64,000 nt of DNA, from contig NZ_JBGGGT010000002.1 of assembly GCF_041276405.1 (NCBI RefSeq), positions 1,897,001 to 1,961,000 on the forward strand. The letters run 5' to 3'. Position 1 is the first letter of the stretch; every line of letters starts with the position of its first letter. Positions 1-9,400 of this stretch are shown in pieces. The DNA comes from Microvirga sp. TS319 (GTDB taxonomy: Bacteria; Pseudomonadota; Alphaproteobacteria; Rhizobiales; Beijerinckiaceae). The notes beneath the pieces are model-generated. The model searched no databases, was not told the origin of the DNA, and saw only the letters and a list, made by a program, of their open reading frames with translations. The translations under genes and the position numbers were made by a program.

Positions 1-408
1 ATCTCGCAGGTCGCCACGGTGAACGTGCCGGAGCCGCGCCTGCTGAGCGTGCAGGTATGGGACCGCGGCATGGTCTCGGCCGTGGAGAAGGCGATTCGTG
101 AATCGGACCTCGGACTTAACCCTCAGACCGAGGGCCAGGTGATCCGCCTGCGGATCCCCGAGATGAACGAGCAGCGCCGCAAGGAAATGGTGAAGGTTGC
201 GCATAAATACGCCGAAGAGGCGCGCATCGCGGTTCGCCACGTCCGCCGCGACGGCCTCGATCTGCTCAAGAAGCTCGAGAAGGACTCGGCCATCAGCGAG
301 GACGACGCCAAGCGGGACGGCGAGCAGGTGCAGAAGGCCACCGACCAGTTCGTGGCCGAAATCGAGCAGGTCCTGGTGGCAAAGGAAAAGGAAATCATGC
401 AAGTCTAA
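1..408 (+). CDS. frr: Ribosome recycling factor, 5' end missing
   Basis: Ribosome recycling factor splits the post-termination ribosome together with EF-G so that subunits can be reused; it acts in the cytoplasm. The frame is open from the first base of the window (reading [15 protein letters not shown]) to TAA at 406-408, so only the last 135 residues are visible; family members are about 185 residues long. Visible hallmarks are [15 protein letters not shown], the stretch around [19 protein letters not shown] and the long C-terminal helix ending [10 protein letters not shown]. The GTG at 19 is an internal valine codon, not a start. It is followed 27 bases later by uppS, the usual alphaproteobacterial arrangement; pyrH would be expected upstream, outside the window. 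Confidence 0.97.
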   Translation: MSQVATVNVPEPRLLSVQVWDRGMVSAVEKAIRESDLGLNPQTEGQVIRLRIPEMNEQRRKEMVKVAHKYAEEARIAVRHVRRDGLDLLKKLEKDSAISEDDAKRDGEQVQKATDQFVAEIEQVLVAKEKEIMQV

Positions 409-435
409 GCCATTGACTTGCATTGGAACCTTATC

Positions 436-1203
436 ATGAGCGGCGAAGCCAAGCGGTCGGCTCCCATCCTTGCCCCCGACAGGGAAGGCGAGGGGCTGCC
501 GGCCCATGTTGCCATCATCATGGATGGAAACGGCCGCTGGGCCGCTCAGAGAGGCCTGCCTCGTTTCGAGGGGCATAGGAAAGGCATCGAGGCGATCCGC
601 CGGGCTGTCCGCACGGCGACCGATCTCGGTATCCGCCACCTCACCGTCTACAGCTTTTCAGCCGAGAACTGGCGCCGACCCCAGGAGGAGGTCTCCTTCC
701 TCATGGGGCTGCTCAAACGCTTCGTGCGCCATGACCTCGCGGAACTCCACTCCAACAATGTGCGGGTCCGCATCATCGGCGAGCGGGAGGGGCTCACCTC
801 CGATATCAGCCTGCTGCTGGACGAGGCCGAGCAGCTGACCCGGGGCAATACGGGCCTGAATCTCGTGATCGCGTTCAATTACGGTGGCCGCCAGGAGATC
901 GTCAGCGCCGTCCGAGCTCTGGCCCGGAAGGTGCAGGAGGGCGTACTCGATCCCGATGCCATCGATATGCGCATGCTCGGAGCATTCCTCGATACCCGCG
1001 ACATCCCGGATCCGGATCTCGTCATCCGCACCTCGGGCGAGCAACGGGTGTCGAACTTCCTGACGTGGCAGACGGCCTATTCCGAGTTCGTTTTTCTTCC
1101 GGTCTTCTGGCCCGATTTCGACGAGGCCGCGTTCAGGGCCGCACTCGACGAATATCGCCGGCGCGACCGGCGGTTCGGCGGACTGAGCGCCAAGGCCTTC
1201 TGA
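436..1203 (+). CDS. uppS: Isoprenyl (undecaprenyl) diphosphate synthase
   Basis: Condenses isopentenyl diphosphate units onto farnesyl diphosphate to give undecaprenyl diphosphate, the lipid carrier for peptidoglycan and surface polysaccharides. The cis-prenyltransferase signature [13 protein letters not shown] with the catalytic Asp lies near residue 30, and the substrate-binding [12 protein letters not shown] near residue 200. The frame is open back to a TTG at 418, but ATG 436 gives 255 residues, matching the family, and begins MSGEAKRS just before the conserved core. Downstream, cdsA begins two bases after the stop, so the genes are almost certainly co-transcribed in an frr-uppS-cdsA-dxr-rseP unit. 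Confidence 0.96.
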   Translation: MSGEAKRSAPILAPDREGEGLPAHVAIIMDGNGRWAAQRGLPRFEGHRKGIEAIRRAVRTATDLGIRHLTVYSFSAENWRRPQEEVSFLMGLLKRFVRHDLAELHSNNVRVRIIGEREGLTSDISLLLDEAEQLTRGNTGLNLVIAFNYGGRQEIVSAVRALARKVQEGVLDPDAIDMRMLGAFLDTRDIPDPDLVIRTSGEQRVSNFLTWQTAYSEFVFLPVFWPDFDEAAFRAALDEYRRRDRRFGGLSAKAF

Positions 1204-1205
1204 CG

Positions 1206-2054
1206 ATGGCCAGCATAGAAGGTCCAGCCTTGGCTCCGAAGGCCCCATCCAGCGAACTCAGAACCCGAGTGCTCTCCGCGATTGTCATGGTCGCGCTGGC
1301 CCTCGGCGCCGCCTATTGGGGCGGATGGCCCTTCGCCCTGTTCTGGCTCGCCGCCGGCATCGCGATCATGATCGAATGGACCGACATGACCAAGGTGGAG
1401 CCGCGGCGGAGCGTGCAGGCGGTTCTCGGCTTGGGGTTGGTGGCTCTGACGCTGCTGCTCCTCTCCGGCGGGAGCGTCGCGGCCGGAGGCGCGGTGGCGC
1501 TGGTCACGCTCGTCATCGGGGTTCTTCTCGCGAAGGGCCGGGAGGGCAGGCTCTGGGCTGCGTCCGGTTTCGTCTATGCGGCGGTCATCGTGCTCGTACC
1601 CCCGCTGGTGCGGGCCTATCCGGAGATCGGTCTGCTCGGACTGGTCTGGATGTTCGGGGTGGTGTGGGCGACCGATATTGCGGCCTATTTCACGGGGCGT
1701 ACCCTGGGAGGGCCCAAGCTCTGCCCAGCCATCAGCCCGAAGAAAACCTGGTCGGGGTTCCTGGGCGGACTTTTTGCCGCAATCCTGGTCGGCTTCCTGG
1801 TCGTGTCCGTGGGCAAGCGCTTCGGCCTGGAGCACACCTTCGGCGCCTGGAGCACGATCGCGTTGTCGTCGGTCGCATCCGTCGCCAGCCAGATCGGGGA
1901 CCTGGGAGAATCCGCACTCAAGCGCCATTGCGACATCAAAGATTCGAGCCATCTTATTCCTGGGCATGGCGGTGTGATGGACCGCCTCGACGGCTTCTGG
2001 GCCGTGTGCCTCATCGTCGGACTCGTCCTTCTCGCCGCGCACGGAGCTGCTTAG
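1206..2054 (+). CDS. cdsA: Phosphatidate cytidylyltransferase (CDP-diglyceride synthase)
   Basis: Makes CDP-diacylglycerol from phosphatidic acid and CTP in the inner membrane, the branch point for phospholipid synthesis. The 282-residue protein has many hydrophobic segments between about residues 25 and 275, and near the C-terminus the family signature SALKRHCDIKDSSHLIPGHG followed by GVMDRLDG, which holds the metal- and CTP-binding aspartates. ATG 1206 is chosen because it follows uppS directly and gives normal length; the longer open frame from 1065 lies inside uppS. dxr starts seven bases after the stop. Confidence 0.96.
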   Translation: MASIEGPALAPKAPSSELRTRVLSAIVMVALALGAAYWGGWPFALFWLAAGIAIMIEWTDMTKVEPRRSVQAVLGLGLVALTLLLLSGGSVAAGGAVALVTLVIGVLLAKGREGRLWAASGFVYAAVIVLVPPLVRAYPEIGLLGLVWMFGVVWATDIAAYFTGRTLGGPKLCPAISPKKTWSGFLGGLFAAILVGFLVVSVGKRFGLEHTFGAWSTIALSSVASVASQIGDLGESALKRHCDIKDSSHLIPGHGGVMDRLDGFWAVCLIVGLVLLAAHGAA

Positions 2055-2061
2055 TCCTTTT

Positions 2062-3228
2062 ATGGCACGTTCTCTTACGATCCTCGGAGCCACCGGCTCG
2101 ATCGGCCGTTCCACGGCGGAAGTGGTTCTGGCGCATCGGGACGAGTTCCATGTCGAGGCTGTCGTCGGCGGATCCAATGTGCAGGCGCTCGCCGACAAAG
2201 CGAAGAGCCTCGGGGCCAGATTTGCGGCCCTGGCCGACGAAGGTGCCAATGCGGAGCTCAAGGACGCCCTTGCCGGAACGGGGATCGGGTGCGGTGCGGG
2301 CCGTTCCGCCGTGCTCGAAGCGGTCGACCGGCCTAGCGACATCGTGCTCGCGGCCATCAGCGGCACGGCCGGCCTGGAGCCCACCCATGCGGCTCTCAAG
2401 CCGGGACGGCGGATCGCGCTCGCCAACAAGGAAAGCCTTGTCTGCGCAGGTACCGCCTTCATGGCCGACGCGCGGCGCCGCGGCGTCGAGGTCGTGCCTG
2501 TGGATTCCGAGCACAACGCCCTCGACCATGCCCTGACGGCAGGCCACAACCGGAATGTGGAAAAGGCTGTGATCACCGCGAGCGGCGGCCCGTTCCGCAC
2601 CTGGCCGCGGGAGCGGATCGCAGCGGCCGGCGCCCGGGAGGCTTCGGCCCATCCGATCTGGTCCATGGGCTCCAAGATCAATATCGACTCGGCCACCCTC
2701 ATGAACAAAGGGCTGGAGCTGATCGAGGCTCACCACCTGTTCGGCCTCGAAGCCGAGCGGCTCGACGTGCTCGTTCATCCGGAGGCCATCATTCACGGCC
2801 TCGTGCAATGGACCGACGGGGCATTGACAGCCGGTCTGGCGCTTCCCGACATGAAGGTGCCCATCGCGAACGCCATGCGCGGGGCGGAGCGGATTCCCAT
2901 GAACCTGCCCCGTCTCGATCTCGCCGCGATTGGCCGCTTAACCTTCGAGCGGGCGGACGAGCTGCGGTTCCCGTGCCTCGCTCTGGCCAGGGCCGCGCTC
3001 AAGGCCGGCGGGGCGGCCCCCACGATCCTGAACGCGGCCAACGAGATCGCGGTCGAGGCGTATATGGCGGGCCATATAGGATTTTACGCAATATCGGAGA
3101 TCGTTGAGGAGGTTTGCTCAAGCTTCTCCGGAACCGGGAATGCTCCTGCGACGGTCGCGGAGGCTCTCGCCGTCGACGGCGAGGCCCGCGACAGGGCGAG
3201 GCGGCTCGTCCCCGGTAAGCGGCTATGA
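2062..3228 (+). CDS. dxr: 1-deoxy-D-xylulose 5-phosphate reductoisomerase
   Basis: Second enzyme of the non-mevalonate isoprenoid pathway: NADPH-dependent rearrangement and reduction of DXP to MEP. The 388-residue length is typical. The N-terminal nucleotide-binding motif ILGATGSIGRSTAEVV is at residues 6-21; the active-site region shows LANKESLVCAG, VPVDSEHNALDHAL (metal-binding Asp/Glu) and MGSKINIDSATLMNKGLELI. It sits directly after cdsA and upstream of rseP. It supplies precursors for the neighbouring uppS product, so the cluster links isoprenoid and envelope biogenesis. Confidence 0.97.
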   Translation: MARSLTILGATGSIGRSTAEVVLAHRDEFHVEAVVGGSNVQALADKAKSLGARFAALADEGANAELKDALAGTGIGCGAGRSAVLEAVDRPSDIVLAAISGTAGLEPTHAALKPGRRIALANKESLVCAGTAFMADARRRGVEVVPVDSEHNALDHALTAGHNRNVEKAVITASGGPFRTWPRERIAAAGAREASAHPIWSMGSKINIDSATLMNKGLELIEAHHLFGLEAERLDVLVHPEAIIHGLVQWTDGALTAGLALPDMKVPIANAMRGAERIPMNLPRLDLAAIGRLTFERADELRFPCLALARAALKAGGAAPTILNAANEIAVEAYMAGHIGFYAISEIVEEVCSSFSGTGNAPATVAEALAVDGEARDRARRLVPGKRL

Positions 3229-3259
3229 GGCGCCCTGCCCGGGCGCGGAAGGAACGAAA

Positions 3260-4402
3260 ATGGAATGGCTTTCGACAATTGGCGGAGCGACCGGGTCTCT
3301 GGCTCTGACGCTGTTCGCCTTCCTGGTGGTGCTGACGGTCGTCGTCTTCATCCATGAATATGGCCACTACTGGGTCGGGCGCCGGTGCGGAATCGGCGTG
3401 ACGGCCTTCTCCATCGGGTTCGGGCGCGAGCTCATCGGGTGGACCGACCGGAACGGCACTCGTTGGAAGATCTCGGCGATTCCCTTAGGGGGCTACGTGA
3501 AATTCGTCGGCGACATGAACGCCGCGAGCGTGCCGGACACGGATGCGGCCCGGCAGATGTCGCCCGAGCAGCGGGCGATCAGTTTTCCCCATCAGAATGT
3601 CGCCAAGCGGGCCGCGACCGTCGCGGCCGGGCCGATCGCCAACTTCATCCTGGCGATCGCCATTTTCGCAGGCTTCAACTACTTCAGCGGGCGCATGGTC
3701 CTGGAGCCGGTGATCGAGCGGGTGATCCCCGGGAGCGCTGCCGAGGCGGCGGGCTTCGAGCCCCATGACGTGATCCGCTCCATCGACGGGACGCGGATCG
3801 AGACCTTCGCCGACATGCAGATGATCGTCAGCTCGAGTTCCGGAGAGGCCCTGACATTCCAGGTCGATCGCGGCGGCCGGACGGTCGAACTCACGGCCGT
3901 TCCCAAGGTCGAGGAGAGGGATACGCCTTTCGGCAAGCAGCGGATCGGCCTTCTCGGGGTCCAGGCTCCGCAGGACCGCTCGGCGATCAAGCGAATCTCC
4001 TATTCCCCTTGGGGAGCCCTGAAGGCGGGCGCCCTCGACACCTGGAATCAGGTCGATCGGACGGTCAATTTCCTGCGCCGCCTCGTGATCGGGCGGGAAT
4101 CGCTCGATCAGCTCTCCGGACCGGTTGGGATCGCTCGAATCGCCGGGACCGCCTATGAAATTGGCGGGCTCTACAGCCTGGTGAACCTGATCGGATTCAT
4201 GTCGGTTTCGATCGGGCTCATCAACCTTTTCCCCATTCCGTTGCTGGATGGTGGCCACCTGCTGTTCTACGCCATCGAAGCCGTCCGTGGCCGGCCCTTA
4301 AGCGAAAGGGCCCAGGAAATCGGCTTCAGGATCGGATTCGCCTTCGTGGCGATGATGATGCTCCTGGCCACCTGGAGCGACCTGACGCGCTCGTTCGGGT
4401 GA
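3260..4402 (+). CDS. rseP: Site-2 intramembrane zinc protease RseP
   Basis: Inner-membrane metalloprotease that performs the second, intramembrane cut in regulated proteolysis, classically of anti-sigma factors. The zinc motif HEYGH (in VVFIHEYGHYWVGRRCG) lies near residue 35, a PDZ domain follows at about 140-230 (GSAAEAAGFEPHDVIRSIDG), and the second metal-binding segment FPIPLLDGGHLLFY is near residue 330. ATG 3260 gives 380 residues beginning MEWLSTIGG; the frame is open further upstream into dxr but without a plausible start. Its place between dxr and bamA is standard in alphaproteobacteria. Its actual substrate here is not visible. Confidence 0.95.
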   Translation: MEWLSTIGGATGSLALTLFAFLVVLTVVVFIHEYGHYWVGRRCGIGVTAFSIGFGRELIGWTDRNGTRWKISAIPLGGYVKFVGDMNAASVPDTDAARQMSPEQRAISFPHQNVAKRAATVAAGPIANFILAIAIFAGFNYFSGRMVLEPVIERVIPGSAAEAAGFEPHDVIRSIDGTRIETFADMQMIVSSSSGEALTFQVDRGGRTVELTAVPKVEERDTPFGKQRIGLLGVQAPQDRSAIKRISYSPWGALKAGALDTWNQVDRTVNFLRRLVIGRESLDQLSGPVGIARIAGTAYEIGGLYSLVNLIGFMSVSIGLINLFPIPLLDGGHLLFYAIEAVRGRPLSERAQEIGFRIGFAFVAMMMLLATWSDLTRSFG

Positions 4403-4443
4403 GGGCTTGTTCACCTTGCCACAAGTTTTGTGGGGAGGAGAAC

Positions 4444-4596
4444 GTGACAAGGACGCCACGCCGGTTAAAAATCGCCGCTCTGTTTGTATGGGCCGTTTGC
4501 AATGACGGCGAAAGTTTGTACAAGCGGGGCAGCACCAATAGGGTTGGGACACCTGTCTCAAGCCAGCGGGCCAGTCTCGCGATGGACAAACTATAA
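4444..4596 (+). CDS. Possible small ORF between rseP and bamA
   Basis: A 50-codon frame starts with GTG at 4444, eight bases after a strong Shine-Dalgarno-like run (GGGGAGGAG, 4432-4440), and ends at TAA 4594-4596. The predicted peptide begins VTRTPRRLKIAALFVWAV: a basic N-terminus and a short hydrophobic stretch, then a polar tail. No family is recognised. The same stretch may simply be the bamA leader, and the ribosome-site resemblance could be chance. A small hairpin (CCACAA/TTGTGG, 4419-4433) overlaps the supposed ribosome site. Confidence 0.18.
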   Translation: MTRTPRRLKIAALFVWAVCNDGESLYKRGSTNRVGTPVSSQRASLAMDKL

Positions 4597-4613
4597 AAGA
4601 AACGGGCCAGTTG

Positions 4614-6980
4614 ATGATGTCGACGACCACGCCACGCCGGAAGAAGCCGGCCGCCACCGCAGTGATCGCCATGAGCGCACTGATGGCTGGCCTCACCGTT
4701 GCGGACAGCGCGCTCGCTCAGCGGGCGCAGCCGACGAGCCGCCGGGCTTCCGCCGCCCAGGGGCCGCTGATCAACCGCGTCGCCGTCGAAGGTAACAGCA
4801 AAGTCGACAAGGCTCTGCTCGAAGGGGTGTTGCAGACCCGCGCGCGCACGGCCGTGAACCAGGCCACGATCGACGCCGACGTCCAGAGCATTCTCGAGGT
4901 CTATCGCCGCCAGGGCCGTGGTCTCGCCCAGGTGACGCCCCGCATCGTGGATCTGCCGAATGGCCGGGTCGACGTGGTGTACACCATCGTCGAGGGCGAC
5001 AAGACGGGCGTGAAGGACATTCGCTTCGTCGGCAACAACCAGATCTCGTCGAGCCGCCTGCGCGGCATCATGCAGACCTCCGAGACGAACATCCTGAGCT
5101 TCCTCAAGAGCTCCGACGTCTATGATCCGGATCGCCTCGCCAACGACCTGGAGTTGATCCGCCGCTATTATCTGAAGAACGGCTATGCGGATTTCCGTAT
5201 CCTCTCCAGCGACGTGACGTTCGACCCCAATGCAGGGGGCTACGTCATCACCATCGCGGTCGAGGAGGGCGAGCAGTACCGGGTCGGCAACGTCAGCATC
5301 GATTCCCGCATTCCCGGCGTGAATTCCGAGGCTTTGCGCAGCGATCTCTCGATGTCCGCCGGCGATGTGTACAGTGCCGATGCGGTCGAGAAGTCGGTTC
5401 AGGCCATGACCCGCGCCGTCGGGCGCGAGGGCAACCCCTTCGTGCTGGTCCGCCCGGTCGGCACCCGCGATCCCGGAACGCGCACGGTCAATGTCGGCTA
5501 TGTGGTCGAAGAAGGCCCGCATATCTACATCGAGCGCATCAATGTCCGCGGCAACACCCGTACCCGCGACTACGTGATCCGTCGCGAGTTCGACCTGGGC
5601 GAGGGCGATGCCTACAACCAGGTCATGATCGATCGCGCCGAGCGCCGCCTGAACAGCCTGGGCTACTTCAAGCAGGTGCGCATCTCCAACGAGCCGGGCT
5701 CCTCCGCCGACCGCGTCGTCGTGAACGTGGACGTGGAAGATCAGTCCACCGGCGCGTTCTCGATCTCGGGCGGTTATTCGACGTCCGACGGCTTCATCGG
5801 TGAAGTCTCGGTCAGCGAGTCGAACTTCCTCGGTCGCGGCCAGTTCGTCCGCGTCGCGGGCCAGCTCGGACAGCGCACGAACGGCATCGACTTCTCCTTC
5901 ACGGAGCCGTATTTCCTCGGCTACCGGATGGCCGCCGGCATCGACCTGTTCTCGAAGTTCAGCGATCAGACCCGGTATTCCCGTTACGAGAACCGCATGA
6001 CCGGCGGTCAGCTCCGCCTGACCCTCCCGTTCACGGAGGCCTTCTCGGTCACGGCCCGCTACTCGCTGTATCAACAGGAAGTGACGATCCCGAACGACGA
6101 GGACAAGCCGTATAACGACTGCTCGTTCCCGATCCCCGGCTTCACGCGCCCCGGCCTCGACTGCCAGTTCAACGGAGAGGCTTCGCTCGCGATCAAGGAA
6201 TCGCAGGGTTCGACGATCACGTCGCTGGCCGGCCTGACCTTCAACTACAACACCCTCGATAACCCCCGCGATCCGCGCAACGGCTTCTACGGCGAGGTGA
6301 AGACGGACTTCGCCGGCCTCGGTGGCGACTCGCGCTACTTCCGTGTCACCGGCGATGCCCGCTACTATCGCGAGCTGTTCGAGGACGTCGTCGGTATCGC
6401 CCGCCTCCAGGGTGGTAACATCACGGGCTTCGGCGACAACAACACCAGCAGCATCGGCGCGAACGGCAGTCTTCGCATCGTCGACCAGTTCTTCATGGGA
6501 CCGTCCCTGGTTCGCGGCTTCGCCACGAACGGCATCGGCCCGCGCGACATCTCGACCATCGATTCCGGTGCGAACGCCGTCGGCGGCACGACCTATTTCG
6601 GCGGCTCGCTCGAAGTTCAGTTCCCGATCTTCGGCCTGCCGAGGGAGCTGGGCCTGAAGGGCGCCGTGTTCGCGGATGCCGGTACGCTCTTCGGCTACGA
6701 AGGCCCCACGCAGTTCAATATCGGCGGCGTCTTCGCCCCCGATGGCGGCTTCACCTGCAACGGTCCGACCGAGCCGCAGAACTGCATCGTGGTTCTCGAC
6801 AGCCACAAGATCCGCTCGTCGGTCGGCGCGTCGATCCTGTGGTCCTCGCCGCTCGGCCCGATCCGCTTCGATTACGCGTTCGCGCTCAGCAAGGAAGAGG
6901 GCATCGAGGGCGCCAACGGTGTCCGGCTCGGCGCCGACCGCACCCAGGCCTTCCGCTTCTCCGGCGGTACGCGCTTCTAA
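4614..6980 (+). CDS. bamA: Outer membrane protein assembly factor BamA
   Basis: Central beta-barrel of the BAM complex, which folds and inserts outer-membrane proteins. The N-terminus (basic MMSTTTPRRKKPAA, hydrophobic core, then ADSALAQRA) is a signal peptide with likely cleavage after ALA. Five POTRA repeats follow (about residues 55-400; for example VAVEGNSKVDKALLEGVL and INVRGNTRTRDYVIRREFD), then a 16-strand barrel ending in the terminal aromatic FRFSGGTRF that is typical of BAM substrates. The conserved loop motif VRGF occurs at SLVRGFATNG. A TTG at 4611 and ATGs at 4614 and 4617 are all in frame; an ATG is preferred. Lipid A genes follow, so barrel assembly and LPS synthesis are clustered. 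Confidence 0.96.
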   Translation: MMSTTTPRRKKPAATAVIAMSALMAGLTVADSALAQRAQPTSRRASAAQGPLINRVAVEGNSKVDKALLEGVLQTRARTAVNQATIDADVQSILEVYRRQGRGLAQVTPRIVDLPNGRVDVVYTIVEGDKTGVKDIRFVGNNQISSSRLRGIMQTSETNILSFLKSSDVYDPDRLANDLELIRRYYLKNGYADFRILSSDVTFDPNAGGYVITIAVEEGEQYRVGNVSIDSRIPGVNSEALRSDLSMSAGDVYSADAVEKSVQAMTRAVGREGNPFVLVRPVGTRDPGTRTVNVGYVVEEGPHIYIERINVRGNTRTRDYVIRREFDLGEGDAYNQVMIDRAERRLNSLGYFKQVRISNEPGSSADRVVVNVDVEDQSTGAFSISGGYSTSDGFIGEVSVSESNFLGRGQFVRVAGQLGQRTNGIDFSFTEPYFLGYRMAAGIDLFSKFSDQTRYSRYENRMTGGQLRLTLPFTEAFSVTARYSLYQQEVTIPNDEDKPYNDCSFPIPGFTRPGLDCQFNGEASLAIKESQGSTITSLAGLTFNYNTLDNPRDPRNGFYGEVKTDFAGLGGDSRYFRVTGDARYYRELFEDVVGIARLQGGNITGFGDNNTSSIGANGSLRIVDQFFMGPSLVRGFATNGIGPRDISTIDSGANAVGGTTYFGGSLEVQFPIFGLPRELGLKGAVFADAGTLFGYEGPTQFNIGGVFAPDGGFTCNGPTEPQNCIVVLDSHKIRSSVGASILWSSPLGPIRFDYAFALSKEEGIEGANGVRLGADRTQAFRFSGGTRF

Positions 6981-6986
6981 CCGGGG

Positions 6987-7014
6987 AGGGCGCCTGATGG
7001 CGCCCTCACGTTTT
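6987..7014 (+). terminator. Terminator-like hairpin between bamA and lpxD
   Basis: A perfect 8-bp inverted repeat AGGGCGCC / GGCGCCCT (6987-6994 and 6999-7006) with loop TGAT is followed by CACGTTTTC. The T run ends one base before the lpxD ATG at 7016. It looks like a partial or attenuating terminator rather than a full stop, because lpxD has almost no room for its own leader. Confidence 0.55.
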
Positions 7015-7015
7015 C

Positions 7016-8080
7016 ATGACAGAATCCAATTTTTTTCCGAGAAGCCAGACGCTTACCTTGCGTCAGGTTGCGGAGATGGCGCAGACGACGCTCCCCGACG
7101 GTGCCGACGGGGAGTTTTTGCTTAAGGGCGTCGCGCCGCTCGAGAGCGCCGGCCCGAACGATCTGGCTTATATGGACAACCCCGCCTATGGGGGAGCCTT
7201 GAGCGCGACCCAGGCTGCGGCCTGCCTCGTGACGCCCCGTTTCGCCGGGAAGGTCCCGCCGCGGACCGTCGCGCTCGTGACGCCGATGGCGTACCGGGTC
7301 TTTGCAGCGGTCATGGGCAGGATGTTCCCTTCGGCCATGCGGCCGGAAACGTCCTTCGCGGCGACGGGTGTCTCGCCGGGCTCGTTCGTGCATCCCTCGG
7401 CGCGTCTCGAATATGGCGTCACTGTCGATCCGGGAGCCGTCATCGGTCCCCACGCGGAAATCGGCGCGGGAACCATCGTCGGCGCGCACGCGGTGATCGG
7501 TCCGCATGTGAAGATCGGCCGCGACTGCTCCTTGGGCCCCCATGTCAGCGTCTCCAACGCCTTCCTCGGAAACCGGGTCATCCTCCATCCCGGCGTCCGG
7601 GTCGGCCAGGACGGCTTCGGTTTCGCCATGGGACCGCAGGGGCACCTCAAGGTGCCGCAGATCGGCCGCGTCATCATCCAGGACGACGTGGAGATCGGCG
7701 CCAACAGCACCGTCGACCGCGGCGCGAGCCGCGATACCGTGATCGGCGAGGGCACCAAGATCGACAATCTCGTCCAGATCGGCCATAACGTGGTGATCGG
7801 CCGCCATTGCGTCATCGTCGCCCAGGTCGGTATTGCCGGCTCCACGACGCTGGAGGATTATGTCGTTCTTGGCGGTCAGGTCGCCGTGAAAGGGCATGTG
7901 AGACTCGGCATGGGTGCGCAGATCGCCGCCACCTCCGCAGTCAATGGCGACGTACCTGCCGGCGCGCGTTGGGGCGGTATTCCCGCCCGGCCGGTTCGCG
8001 AGTGGTTTCGCGAGATGACAGCCCTGAAAAGACTTGCATCCAAGGGCGATTCCGACAAAGACGACGGCGCATCGTCCTAA
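7016..8080 (+). CDS. lpxD: UDP-3-O-acylglucosamine N-acyltransferase
   Basis: Third step of lipid A synthesis: transfers a 3-hydroxyacyl chain from ACP to the 2-amino group of UDP-3-O-acyl-glucosamine. The 354-residue protein has an N-terminal uridine-binding domain (about 1-110) and a left-handed parallel beta-helix of hexapeptide repeats from about 115 on ([37 protein letters not shown]). The segment [20 protein letters not shown] carries the catalytic His and is diagnostic for LpxD. The ATG at 7016 lies directly after the hairpin that follows bamA. fabZ begins 38 bases after the stop. Confidence 0.96.
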   Translation: MTESNFFPRSQTLTLRQVAEMAQTTLPDGADGEFLLKGVAPLESAGPNDLAYMDNPAYGGALSATQAAACLVTPRFAGKVPPRTVALVTPMAYRVFAAVMGRMFPSAMRPETSFAATGVSPGSFVHPSARLEYGVTVDPGAVIGPHAEIGAGTIVGAHAVIGPHVKIGRDCSLGPHVSVSNAFLGNRVILHPGVRVGQDGFGFAMGPQGHLKVPQIGRVIIQDDVEIGANSTVDRGASRDTVIGEGTKIDNLVQIGHNVVIGRHCVIVAQVGIAGSTTLEDYVVLGGQVAVKGHVRLGMGAQIAATSAVNGDVPAGARWGGIPARPVREWFREMTALKRLASKGDSDKDDGASS

Positions 8081-8118
8081 CATATCGATACGGCCAGGCC
8101 TATCCGGAGTATTCAGTC

Positions 8119-8583
8119 ATGTCCGAAGCGCCCACCACGCTTCAAACCGCCGATATTCTCGAGATCCTCGAGCTGCTGCCGCACCGCTATCCGTTCCTGC
8201 TGGTCGACAAGATCATCGATATCGACGGCGACAATTCCTGCATCGGCATCAAGAACGTCACCTTCAATGAGCCACAATTCACGGGCCATTTCCCGTCGCG
8301 TCCGATTTTCCCGGGCGTGTTCCTCATCGAGGCAATGGCTCAGACAGCGGGCGCGATCTGCGTGAAGGCCAAGATGGCCGAGCAGGCGAAGCCGAAGCAG
8401 GTGTTCTTCATGACGATCGACAAGGTGAAATTCCGCAGGCCCGTGGAGCCCGGCGACCGGGTTGAGTTTCACATGAGAAAGCTCAACAACCGCCGCAACA
8501 TGTGGTGGTACAAGGGCGAGGCTAAGGTTGACGGGGTGCTCGTCTGCGAGGCCGAGGTCAGCGCCATGCTGGTGAGCGAGTAA
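8119..8583 (+). CDS. fabZ: 3-hydroxyacyl-[acyl-carrier-protein] dehydratase
   Basis: Removes water from 3-hydroxyacyl-ACP during fatty acid elongation and so competes with LpxA and LpxD for the same substrate, which explains its location among them. Hot-dog fold of 154 residues. The active-site signature is [13 protein letters not shown] (near residue 27) and [20 protein letters not shown], holding the catalytic His and Glu. ATG 8119 gives the normal family length; the frame is open upstream only because it overlaps lpxD. The TAA stop overlaps the lpxA ATG by one base (TAATG), suggesting translational coupling. Confidence 0.97.
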   Translation: MSEAPTTLQTADILEILELLPHRYPFLLVDKIIDIDGDNSCIGIKNVTFNEPQFTGHFPSRPIFPGVFLIEAMAQTAGAICVKAKMAEQAKPKQVFFMTIDKVKFRRPVEPGDRVEFHMRKLNNRRNMWWYKGEAKVDGVLVCEAEVSAMLVSE

Positions 8584-9392
8584 TGGAGACTGAGATCCAT
8601 CCCACCGCCGTCGTCGAGGACGGCGCGACGATCGGGGCTGGCGTGAAGATCGGCCCCCTCTGCACCGTGGGGCCGGAAGTCGAGCTGGGCGACGGCTGCC
8701 AGCTGATGAGCCATGTGGCGCTCGCGGGCAAAACCAAGGTCGGCCCCCGCACACGCATCTTTCCGTTCGCGTCCATCGGCCACATTCCTCAGGATCTGAA
8801 GTATCGGGGCGAGTCATCGACGCTCGAGATCGGCGCCGATTGCATGATCCGCGAAGGCGTGACCATGAATCCGGGCACCGAAGGCGGCGGGCTGCGCACG
8901 ATCATCGGCGACCGCTGCGCTTTTCTGGCCAACTCGCATGTGGGGCATGACACGAAGGTCGGCAACGACTGCATTCTCTCCAACAACGTGATGCTGGCGG
9001 GCCATGTCACGGTCGGCGACTTCGTGATCTTCGGCGGCGGTTCCGCCGTGATCCAGTTCACCCGCGTCGGATCCCACGCTTTCGTGGGCGGCATGTCGGG
9101 CCTGGAGAACGACCTCATTCCCTATGGAATGGCCATGGGCAACCGGGCGCATCTGGCCGGTCTCAACATCATCGGCCTTCGCCGCCGCGGCTTCACCCGC
9201 GAGCAGATCCATGACATTCGCCGCGCCTATCGGCTGCTGTTCGCCGATGAAGGCACATTGGCCGAGCGGGTCGAGGATGTGGCCGGCGAGTTCGACAACC
9301 ATCCCTTCGTGCACGAGATCCTCGACTTCATCCGAGACCGTGGGGATCGGGCGATCTGCACGCCGCGGGATCCGGTCGGATCCGCCGGTTGA
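8583..9392 (+). CDS. lpxA: Acyl-ACP--UDP-N-acetylglucosamine O-acyltransferase
   Basis: First step of lipid A synthesis: moves a 3-hydroxyacyl group from ACP to the 3-OH of UDP-GlcNAc. The 269-residue protein is a hexapeptide-repeat beta-helix (IHPTAVVEDGATIGAGVKIG onward, about residues 5-190). The catalytic His lies in FLANSHVGHDTKVGNDC (about residues 118-134), and the C-terminal helical domain begins GLNIIGLRRRGFTREQI. The start overlaps the fabZ stop. The lpxI frame overlaps or nearly touches its 3' end. Confidence 0.97.
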   Translation: METEIHPTAVVEDGATIGAGVKIGPLCTVGPEVELGDGCQLMSHVALAGKTKVGPRTRIFPFASIGHIPQDLKYRGESSTLEIGADCMIREGVTMNPGTEGGGLRTIIGDRCAFLANSHVGHDTKVGNDCILSNNVMLAGHVTVGDFVIFGGGSAVIQFTRVGSHAFVGGMSGLENDLIPYGMAMGNRAHLAGLNIIGLRRRGFTREQIHDIRRAYRLLFADEGTLAERVEDVAGEFDNHPFVHEILDFIRDRGDRAICTPRDPVGSAG

Positions 9393-9400
9393 GGCTGCGC

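Noticed and set aside
4326..6806. Very long open frame on the minus strand opposite bamA
   Set aside because: A GC-rich shadow frame: composition is Ala/Asp/Arg/Val-rich and lacks any recognisable domain, while the plus strand encodes an unmistakable BamA.
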